From Deltaproteobacteria bacterium (GTDB lineage: Bacteria > Myxococcota_A > UBA9160): a stretch of DNA of 10,546 nucleotides. The notes beneath the pieces were generated by a model. The model did not search any database and was not told the origin of the DNA. It saw only the letters and a list, made by a program, of their open reading frames with translations. Below, one piece after another: positions 1 through 5,698 of the stretch. A program made the position numbers and the translations under genes. The stretch lies in the NCBI GenBank assembly GCA_003520425.1, contig DOUU01000314.1:386-10931 (forward strand), in the 5' to 3' direction. Every line of letters starts with the position of its first letter. Positions within the stretch are counted from its first letter, which is position 1.

Positions 1-1
1 G

Positions 2-127
2 CCGATCGGTGCAGAGGCGCTGTTGCGGCGGAATCTCTTGATCTGGGGGGTTGGGGGCGTACTTCTGCCCTTCGTGTTCATCAAGTTGATTGACGTCACC
101 ATGGTCGCGCTCCACCTGGCCGCCTGA
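2..127 (+). CDS. kdpB: Potassium-transporting P-type ATPase subunit B, C-terminal end (partial)
   Basis: Only the last 41 codons are present; the gene enters from the left edge in frame 2 and stops with TGA at 125-127. The visible tail reads [18 protein letters not shown] followed by a hydrophobic stretch with IKLID. This matches the last transmembrane helices of KdpB, where LRRNL..YG.GG...PF.GIK.ID is conserved. KdpB is the catalytic P-type ATPase subunit that hydrolyses ATP to drive K+ import through KdpA in the inner membrane. Its phosphorylation site and nucleotide-binding domain lie outside the window. kdpC starts 31 bp downstream, the normal kdpABC order, which supports the call. Confidence is high despite the short fragment because the tail motif and the neighbour agree. 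Confidence 0.93.
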   Translation, partial: PIGAEALLRRNLLIWGVGGVLLPFVFIKLIDVTMVALHLAA

Positions 128-143
128 GACGCGCGAGAGGAGC

Positions 144-150
144 AAGGGAG
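144..150 (+). promoter_or_regulatory. Ribosome-binding site deciding the kdpC start
   Basis: AAGGGAG lies 8 bases before the ATG at 159. The reading frame is open from an ATG at 90, but the 23 extra residues that start would add overlap the kdpB tail, are hydrophilic and resemble no KdpC N-terminus. The Shine-Dalgarno match and the KdpC-like start MGKYFTKSL favour 159. Confidence 0.7.
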
Positions 151-158
151 AAAAGACG

Positions 159-1178
159 ATGGGGAAGTATTTTACGAAGAGTCTGTGGCTGCTGGGCTTC
201 GCCGTGGTGATCTGCTGCGGCGTGTACCCGGCGGTCTTGTGGGTGATCGGCCAGGTGTTCTTCAACGAGCAGGCGAACGGGAGCCTTTTGACGGGGCCGG
301 ACGGCAAGGTGGTGGGTTCGAAGCTCATCGCGCAGCCCTTCACGAAGGACGAGTACTTCCAGCCGCGTCCCTCGGCGGTGTCGTACGATGCGTCGGCTTC
401 GGGCCCCTCGAACCTCTCGGCCTCCAACTACCTGCTCCGCGACCGGGTGGCCAAGATCCTGGGTCCCATCGCGAAGTACGCCGATGGGCCGAAGGCGGGG
501 CAGCCCGTCGCGCCGGACGTCGAGGCCTGGTTCCAGAAGGACATGTATCAGGGTGCGCCTCACCTGGTCGCGCAGTGGGCGGATGCACACAACGCGGTGG
601 CGCAGGCCTGGGTGAGCGGCGATCCCCTGCATGGGGGGTACGTGGATGCCTGGATGAAGGAGCATCCGAACGAGGTGGCGCAGTGGATCAAGGACAACCC
701 CGGGACTCCGGAGCCGAAGAACACGGACCTGGCGGTCGTTTTCTTCGAGGACTTCTCGAAGAAGAATCCCGGCATGTTCCCTTCGGCCGTGGATGAGCCC
801 ACGGCAGACGGGAAGACCCAGAGCGTGATCAAGCCGGTGAAAGAGGGCGCGGACATCCAGTCCACCTTCTTCGACATGTGGCGGACGGAGCATCCCGACG
901 TGGCGCTGCAGCAAGTCCCGGCGGACATGGTGATGGCGTCGGGCTCGGGACTCGATCCCCACATCTCGCTTGCCAACGCGACCTTCCAGCTCGAGCGCGT
1001 GGCGGGCAAGTGGGCGGACGATCTGCACCGCGATCCCGCCGACGTGCGCAAGGAGATCCAGCAGATCCTGGACCAGAACGTGTCCGCTCCCTGGGGAGGT
1101 CTCATCGGCGAGAAGTATGTGAACGTCCTCGAGCTCAACCTCGAGCTCCGCAAGCGCTTCGGCGCCCCCCCGGCGTAA
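159..1178 (+). CDS. kdpC: Potassium-transporting ATPase subunit C, enlarged form with central insert
   Basis: KdpC is the single-span accessory subunit of the KdpFABC K+ pump; it has a large periplasmic part and stabilises the complex. The 339-residue product has an N-terminal membrane helix (about residues 8-34, with YPAVLWVIGQVFF). The first half of the KdpC core follows (QANGSLL at 39-44, GSKLIAQPF at 53-61, YFQPRPSA at 66-73, YDASASGPSNL at 76-86, NYLLRDRV at 90-97). The second half lies near the C-terminus (VPADMVMASGSGLDPHIS at 253-270, then A-rich FQLERVA, and GGLIGE..VNVLELNLELRKRF at 313-334). Residues about 107-252 interrupt this core. They are hydrophilic, rich in W, H and P, and carry a recurring W...HP..VA.W pattern. 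Without the insert the protein is about 193 aa, close to the roughly 190 aa of E. coli KdpC. The start at 159 is supported by its ribosome-binding site. It is probably co-transcribed with kdpB. The identity is secure; the role of the insert is unknown. Confidence 0.95.
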   Translation: MGKYFTKSLWLLGFAVVICCGVYPAVLWVIGQVFFNEQANGSLLTGPDGKVVGSKLIAQPFTKDEYFQPRPSAVSYDASASGPSNLSASNYLLRDRVAKILGPIAKYADGPKAGQPVAPDVEAWFQKDMYQGAPHLVAQWADAHNAVAQAWVSGDPLHGGYVDAWMKEHPNEVAQWIKDNPGTPEPKNTDLAVVFFEDFSKKNPGMFPSAVDEPTADGKTQSVIKPVKEGADIQSTFFDMWRTEHPDVALQQVPADMVMASGSGLDPHISLANATFQLERVAGKWADDLHRDPADVRKEIQQILDQNVSAPWGGLIGEKYVNVLELNLELRKRFGAPPA

Positions 1179-1290
1179 AGGCTCGCACGCGGCGGCATGA
1201 GGAGTTCTCGGCTCGAGCGGAAGGCGGGGGCTTCCGCAGATCGGCGTGCTCGTGCCAAGGGGCTTGATGACGCCGCGGCGACCTCTGCTT

Positions 1291-1327
1291 CGAGGCCAGG
1301 CGCGAGGGACGCGCGCGCTTGGCCTCG
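1291..1327 (+). repeat. Strong hairpin between kdpC and the sigma-54 regulator
   Basis: Arms 1291-1304 and 1314-1327 pair over 14 bp (outer part CGAGGCCA with TGGCCTCG, one G-T pair, then GCGCG-type pairs) around a 9-base loop. It lies in the 174-bp gap between the kdpC stop and the next ATG. No T-run follows, so it is not a textbook intrinsic terminator. It could act as a transcription attenuator, a mRNA 3'-end stabiliser for kdpABC, or a factor-assisted stop. The pairing is seen directly; the role is inference. Confidence 0.5.
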
Positions 1328-1352
1328 AGCGCCGCGGGAGGGGTAGGGCTCC

Positions 1353-2687
1353 ATGGCAAAGCTCCTCGTCGTAGATGACGACAAGAACATCCGGCGGGTC
1401 TTGTCCACCTTCCTCGAGTCCTGTGGCCATGAAGTTCGGCAGGTCCCAGACGCTGCCAGCGCCCTCGCTGCGCTCTCCAAAGAGCCCGACATCGCCCTTG
1501 TCCTCACCGACTATCGAATGGCGGAGATGAACGGGCTTGAACTCCTGGAGCAGATCAGGCAGCAGCATCCCGACACGCTTGTGATTCTCATGACGGCCTA
1601 TGCCACGGTCGAATCGGCCGTCGCCATCATCAAAGCCGGCGCCTACGACTATCTGACGAAGCCCTTCTCGCTGGACCGGGTGAGACAGGCGGTGGAACGG
1701 GCGCTCGAGGTCGGGAACCTCCGTGTCGAAAATCGCGCGCTTCGAGACGTCGTGCATGATCTGCCCCTCACCGAGTCTCGCAGCAGCGCGATGCAGGCTG
1801 TGCTTCGGACCGCGCGCCAGGCGGCGCAGAGCGATGCGACGGTCATCCTCTTGGGCGAGAGCGGGGCAGGGAAAAACGTTCTCGCGCGTCAGATTCATGA
1901 ATGGAGCCCCCGCCGCGATCGGCCCTTCGTGGTGGTGAACTGCACCACGCTGTCGGACCAGCTGCTCGAGAGCGAGCTGTTTGGGCACGTGCGAGGAGCC
2001 TTCACGGGAGCGATCAAGAACAAGCCCGGCCGCCTGGAAGCGGCCGCGGGGGGCACCGTCTTCCTGGATGAGATCGCCGATCTTTCCCCCACCTTGCAAA
2101 CCAAGCTGCTTCGTTTTCTGCAAGAGCGGCAGTTCGAGCGGGTCGGCGGTGACGAGACCATCGAGATCGACGCGCGAATCATCGCCGCGTCCAATCGCGA
2201 TCTTGAGCGCGAGGTGGCAGCCGGACATTTCCGGGAGGATCTCTTCTACCGGCTCAACGTGATCTCCCTTCGGGTTCCCGCTCTGCGCGAGCGACCCGAG
2301 GACATCCGCCCGCTGGTCGAGCATTTCCTCACTGCGGCCGCGCTCCGGAACCGCCGCCAGGAGCTGCGGTTTTCGCCTGAAGCGATGGACGCACTCTGCG
2401 CGTACCAATGGCCCGGGAATATCCGGGAGCTCCGCAATGCCATCGAACGCGCGGTGGTGCTCAATCGAAGCGACGTCATCCCGAGAGAAGGTCTCCCGGA
2501 CCGGGTGTTCCAGACGCCGAGCCCGGCGCGCGCGCGGGCTCCGAGCGGGGGAACCCTGGAGGACCTGGAGCGAGAACACATCCGGCGCGTGCTGGCAGAA
2601 GCCGTAACCCTCGAAGAAGCGGCGGAGACCCTCGGCATCAGCACGACCACGCTCTGGCGCAAAAGGAAGCGGTACTCGATCGAGTGA
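1353..2687 (+). CDS. Sigma-54-dependent response regulator (AlgB-like NtrC family), possible kdp regulator
   Basis: A 444-aa bacterial enhancer-binding protein with the full three-domain layout. The receiver domain (1-120) has acidic residues D8-D10, phospho-acceptor D53 (LTDYRM), T81 and K103. The AAA+ domain (about 138-375) has Walker A GESGAGKN at 168-175, the sigma-54-contacting GAFTG at 215-219, Walker B GTVFLDEI at 234-241, the arginine-rich FREDLFYRLNV at 293-303 and WPGNIREL at 353-360. A C-terminal Fis-type helix-turn-helix (about 405-440, LEEAAETLGISTTTLWRKRK) binds DNA. Once phosphorylated it would activate sigma-54 promoters. The central domain reads most like AlgB-type regulators (VLARQIHEWSPR, ELFGHVRGAFTG). 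The start has a purine-rich GGGAGGGG about 9 bp upstream. It lies 174 bp after kdpC on the same strand, so kdp control is plausible, replacing the usual KdpE. Its sensor kinase is not adjacent in the window, so the target and signal are inferred from position only. Confidence 0.93.
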   Translation: MAKLLVVDDDKNIRRVLSTFLESCGHEVRQVPDAASALAALSKEPDIALVLTDYRMAEMNGLELLEQIRQQHPDTLVILMTAYATVESAVAIIKAGAYDYLTKPFSLDRVRQAVERALEVGNLRVENRALRDVVHDLPLTESRSSAMQAVLRTARQAAQSDATVILLGESGAGKNVLARQIHEWSPRRDRPFVVVNCTTLSDQLLESELFGHVRGAFTGAIKNKPGRLEAAAGGTVFLDEIADLSPTLQTKLLRFLQERQFERVGGDETIEIDARIIAASNRDLEREVAAGHFREDLFYRLNVISLRVPALRERPEDIRPLVEHFLTAAALRNRRQELRFSPEAMDALCAYQWPGNIRELRNAIERAVVLNRSDVIPREGLPDRVFQTPSPARARAPSGGTLEDLEREHIRRVLAEAVTLEEAAETLGISTTTLWRKRKRYSIE

Positions 2688-2694
2688 GAAGATC

Positions 2695-2723
2695 TCCGGG
2701 CCCCGCAGCGCGCGGGTCCCGGA
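2695..2723 (+). terminator. Terminator-like hairpin after the sigma-54 regulator
   Basis: Starting 8 bp after the TGA, arms 2695-2706 and 2712-2723 pair at 11 of 12 positions (one C/T mismatch) around the 5-base loop AGCGC. The stem is very GC-rich. It is followed by AATATG rather than a T-run, so intrinsic termination would be weak or would need Rho. Position and stability suggest it marks the end of the regulator transcript. Confidence 0.5.
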
Positions 2724-3021
2724 AATATGACCCCGCACTCTCACCGAAAGAGCCGCGCGGGAGCCGTAGGAACACCAAATGGAGACGCAAGGGTCTCGCG
2801 GGTGGCGCCGATCCCCTCTGTAACACTTCTGGCACAGCTGTGCGGGGTTCCTCCACCACCCGGAGTAGGACCGACAACCCTTCCCCTGCGACCGGGATCG
2901 GGCTCTCGGCGTCCAGCGAGGTGCCGCCGCCGCTCTTGTCTGGATGGCCGAGACTGCGCGATGCTCAGGTTGACGTAATTCGACGCGACTGGTCTCGGTC
3001 GATCGAGCGGAAAGAAGAGGC
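2724..3021. other. Intergenic stretch without a recognisable gene
   Basis: About 300 bp separate the hairpin after the regulator from the DUF2254 gene. The short open frames here have no conserved-looking motif, no ribosome-binding site and low-complexity Arg/Pro/Ser translations, so I call none. It holds a perfect 12-bp palindrome (2832-2843) and a TTGACG hexamer at 2970-2975 that could be a -35 element, but no convincing -10 follows at 17 bp. The promoter for the DUF2254 gene probably lies here but cannot be placed with confidence. Confidence 0.5.
2832..2843. repeat. Perfect 12-bp palindrome upstream of the DUF2254 gene
   Basis: GCACAGCTGTGC is identical to its reverse complement and lies about 180 bp before the DUF2254 start. 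Symmetry of this size suits a dimeric regulator, but a 12-bp palindrome can occur by chance and no second copy was noticed nearby. The function is unassigned. Confidence 0.35.
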
Positions 3022-4350
3022 TTGACCGTCTTCCAGCGCCTGCGCATCCGGTCCCGTGCGGCCATGTATTCGCTGCGCGGCGGATTTCTCGTACGCCCCT
3101 TTCTCATCGCGGCGTTCCTAGGATTCTCGGGCGCGGTGCTCTCGGCAAAGGAGGAGTCCACCCCCGCCCTGAGCGCCTGGATCCCCGCAGCTCTCTTCCC
3201 ATCGCGCCAAGACCCTCAGGTGGCCCAGGTGATTCTTGGCGGGATCGCCGCCTCCACCATGACCGTCGTCTCGATCGTCTTCGCCATCCTGCTCATGACC
3301 CTCACCCTCGCTTCCACGCAGTTCTCGCCGAGGATCCTGATCAGCTTTGTGAGGGACCGGACCACGCAGTGGACGCTGGGAATCTTCTTGGGGACGTTCT
3401 CCTATTGTATGGCGGCACTGCCCGCCGCGCGGTCCTTGCCCCACCCCTTCCTCCCAGCCGCAACCGTGACGGGCGCGATGCTGCTCGCGGTGGTCTGCGT
3501 GGGCTGGCTCATCTTCTTCATCAACCACATCTCCCAGGCGATCAGCGTGAACCACATCGTGGACCGCATCGCACGGGAGACGGAGTGGGTGATGGATGAG
3601 TTTGTGCCTCATCCACGCGAGTATTCCCAGCTCGAGATGACAGACATGGAGCCCGCTGGGACAGAGGCCTCGATCTTGAGCCGGGTCTCCGGCTACATCC
3701 GGTTCGTCGACGTGGATCGTCTTCTCGGGCTTGCAAGAATGCACCACGTCCGCGTTCGCGTGGAGCGCCGCGTCGGCCACTACGTTCCGGAAGGCATCCC
3801 CCTCATGTCGGTCGCGCGCGGCGAACGCGTCACGGAGGATCTTGCGCTCGAGCTCCTTGCTGCATTCGACATCGGCCCCACGCGCACGCTGCAACAGGAC
3901 GTCGAGTTCGGCGTGATCCAGATCGTCGACATCGCGCTTCGAGCGATCTCTCCTGCGGTGAATGATCCCAGTACAGCCATCAGCTGCGTCGATCAGCTGA
4001 GCCGCGTCCTGATCCGCTGGGTGAACCGCGCGCCGCCGCGCTCGCATCTCTACTCGCCGCCGCATGTCCTGCGCGTTGTTTTGCCCTGGATCACCCTGGA
4101 CGAGCTTCTCGACACCGCCTTCGAGCAAATCCGCCACTATTCCGCAAGCGACGTGGCGGTCAGCCTGAGATTGCTCCGGGCATTCGGGGATATCGCCCGG
4201 ACGGCTGCGGACGCGGCTTTGCAAGCCGCGCTCTTGGCCCGGGCCCGTCGCGTGGTGGGTGGATGCACGGGTCGACTTGCGGAAGATGAGCTTGCCAAGT
4301 TGCGGCAGCGTCTTTTCGCTCTCGAGTCGGCGATCGGGGCCGAAGCATGA
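3022..4350 (+). CDS. DUF2254 family membrane protein
   Basis: A 442-aa protein with four predicted transmembrane segments in its first third (about residues 23-41, 70-97, 117-134 and 144-167) and a long soluble C-terminal part. The membrane part holds S-I-V-F-A-I-L..T-L-T-L-A-S-TQFSPR (84-104) and FVRDRTTQWTLGIFLGTF (109-126). The C-terminal part has FGVIQIVDIALRAISPAVND (a family hallmark), then PSTA and a conserved Cys. Both regions are typical of DUF2254. The family is widespread, and I know of no established biochemical role. The TTG start at 3022 is preceded closely by AAGAAGAGG and gives the Arg-rich N-terminus usual before the first helix. An ATG at 3064 is the alternative and would drop 14 residues. 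The gene converges on the E2 gene, with only 26 bp between their stops. Family assignment is firm; the start is moderately certain. Confidence 0.87.
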   Translation: MTVFQRLRIRSRAAMYSLRGGFLVRPFLIAAFLGFSGAVLSAKEESTPALSAWIPAALFPSRQDPQVAQVILGGIAASTMTVVSIVFAILLMTLTLASTQFSPRILISFVRDRTTQWTLGIFLGTFSYCMAALPAARSLPHPFLPAATVTGAMLLAVVCVGWLIFFINHISQAISVNHIVDRIARETEWVMDEFVPHPREYSQLEMTDMEPAGTEASILSRVSGYIRFVDVDRLLGLARMHHVRVRVERRVGHYVPEGIPLMSVARGERVTEDLALELLAAFDIGPTRTLQQDVEFGVIQIVDIALRAISPAVNDPSTAISCVDQLSRVLIRWVNRAPPRSHLYSPPHVLRVVLPWITLDELLDTAFEQIRHYSASDVAVSLRLLRAFGDIARTAADAALQAALLARARRVVGGCTGRLAEDELAKLRQRLFALESAIGAEA

Positions 4351-4376
4351 AGCGAGAACCCGGAAGCCTTGGCGGC

Positions 4377-5681
4377 TTAGAGGACCAGCGACAGGGGATC
4401 CTCGAGCCCGCACCGGAGCGCCGTGAGGAGCTCGGCGCCGGTGGCGGCGTCGAGAGCGCGGTGATCGGCGGAGAGGGTGCAGGTGATCATCGTGCGCACC
4501 GCCACCGCGCCGTCGCGAGCCACCGGACGAGGCTCCGCCGCGCCCACGCCAAGAATGCAGCTCTGCGGCGGATTTGGGATCGGAAGAAGGCTTTGGATCC
4601 CATAGCTGCCGAGGTTCGAGACCGTGAGGCTCCCGCCCTGGTACTCCTCCGGTCGAAGCCTGCGTGCCCTCGCGCGTTCGCTGAGATCCCGCAGTTCACG
4701 GCTTAGATCCACCAGACGCTTGCGATCGGCGTCACGCACGATCGGTGTCACGAGTCCCGCATCGGTGGCCACGGCGACCGCCACATCGACCCGATCGTAG
4801 AACCGCAGCGCCTCCTCCGTAAAAGAGACGTTGGCATCGGGCACGCGACGCAGGGCCAGAGCGGCGGCGCGGATCACGAAGTCGTTCACGCTGAAGCGGG
4901 GCTCGCCCTCGCGGAGGCGCGTATTGAGCTCCTCGCGAAGGGCGAGCAGGCCATCGAGTTCGCAGTCCGCGGTCAGGTAGAAATGGGGGAGGCTGCGTTT
5001 GGACTCTGCGAGCCGCGCGGCTTGCGTGCGCCGGGCCGTGGCGTGGCGGAGCTCATGAAACGGGGCTTCGGCGGGGAGCTCCTGGGCGTGCTGCGCCGCG
5101 GAATCGTCTTGGCCGCGCACCCTCGCGAAACGCGAGAGCACGGGAGGGAGCTCGGTCTTAGGAGGAGCGCGTCTCGCCTCGGGGGCGAGAGGGCCCGGGG
5201 GCCGCATCCCTCGCGCTGCCTCGATGTCGCATTTCAGGATGCGCCCCCCGGCGCCGCTACCCCGGATCGAGGCGAGCGGGATGCCATCCTGCTCGGCCAT
5301 GCGCCGCGCGAGGGGCGTCGCGTCGGCGACTCGCTCGGGAGCGGGCGCAGCCGAGAGGTCGGTGGACGCGGCCTGCGCCGGGCACCTAGCGCTCCTCGTC
5401 TCCCGAGCCGGAGGAGAACCATTGGTTGCGGAGGCTTCGCCAGGGCGTGCAAGCAGGGCAAGCAGGGCCCCCACGGGCACGCCCTCGGCACCCTCTTGCA
5501 CGAGGATTTCGAGGAGCGTCCCCTCGTCCGACGCCTCAAGCTCCGCCGCCGACTTGTCGGTCTCGATTTCCACGAGCACATCGCCGGGCTTCACCGCCTC
5601 GCCCGGGCGTTTTCGCCAGGCGAGGATGGTGGCCTCGTTGATCGAGGCGGAGAGCTCGGGGAGTCGGATTTCAATCGGCAT
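4377..5681 (-). CDS. 2-oxo acid dehydrogenase E2, dihydrolipoamide acyltransferase
   Basis: This E2 subunit (434 aa) transfers the acyl group formed by E1 from its swinging lipoyl arm to CoA. Order of parts: one lipoyl domain (1-78) with the lipoylated lysine K43 in ETDKS; an Ala/Pro-rich linker; a peripheral E3/E1-binding domain (about 121-155, TPLARRMAEQDGIPLASIRG, GRILK); a second linker; and the catalytic acyltransferase domain (about 208-434) with VTPIVRDAD, SNLGSYGIQSLLPIPNPPQ and the active-site stretch ADHRALD, giving H407 and D411. The usual DHRxxDG ends in Ala (A412) instead of Gly, a minor change that leaves the catalytic His and Asp. The ATG at 5681 has GGAG at 5689-5692, 7 bases away. 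A GTG at 5702 overlapping the E1 stop would add seven residues not typical of a lipoyl domain. It lies 17 bp after E1 in the same operon. The acyl substrate (acetyl or branched-chain) cannot be read from the sequence. Confidence 0.92.
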   Translation of the reverse strand: MPIEIRLPELSASINEATILAWRKRPGEAVKPGDVLVEIETDKSAAELEASDEGTLLEILVQEGAEGVPVGALLALLARPGEASATNGSPPARETRSARCPAQAASTDLSAAPAPERVADATPLARRMAEQDGIPLASIRGSGAGGRILKCDIEAARGMRPPGPLAPEARRAPPKTELPPVLSRFARVRGQDDSAAQHAQELPAEAPFHELRHATARRTQAARLAESKRSLPHFYLTADCELDGLLALREELNTRLREGEPRFSVNDFVIRAAALALRRVPDANVSFTEEALRFYDRVDVAVAVATDAGLVTPIVRDADRKRLVDLSRELRDLSERARARRLRPEEYQGGSLTVSNLGSYGIQSLLPIPNPPQSCILGVGAAEPRPVARDGAVAVRTMITCTLSADHRALDAATGAELLTALRCGLEDPLSLVL

Positions 5682-5688
5682 ACCGCTT

Positions 5689-5692
5689 CTCC
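5689..5692 (-). promoter_or_regulatory. Ribosome-binding site deciding the E2 start
   Basis: GGAG on the minus strand lies 7 bases before the ATG at 5681, within the short gap after the E1 stop. It favours the start MPIEIRLPEL, a standard lipoyl-domain beginning, over the GTG at 5702. Confidence 0.65.
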
Positions 5693-5698
5693 AAAGGC

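Noticed and set aside
90..158. Upstream ATG at 90 as the kdpC start
   Set aside because: It would overlap the end of kdpB and add a hydrophilic, non-conserved leader; the ATG at 159 has a proper ribosome-binding site and KdpC-like N-terminus.
2946..2959. Sigma-54-like GG-N10-GC site before the DUF2254 gene
   Set aside because: Only the GG and GC pairs and their spacing fit; the flanking bases (TGGCC, GCGC) diverge from TGGCAC and TTGC, so chance is likelier in GC-rich DNA.
96..3161. Very long open frame (about 1,020 codons) on the minus strand across kdpC and the sigma-54 regulator
   Set aside because: It is antisense to two clearly real genes. Its translation has no recognisable motif and is rich in Arg, Pro, His and Gly, as expected for a shadow frame in GC-rich DNA.
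4364..4378. AAGCC/GGCTT stem-loop as a shared terminator between the converging DUF2254 and E2 genes
   Set aside because: The stem is only 5 bp, overlaps the E2 stop codon and lacks a T-run on either strand; too weak to call.
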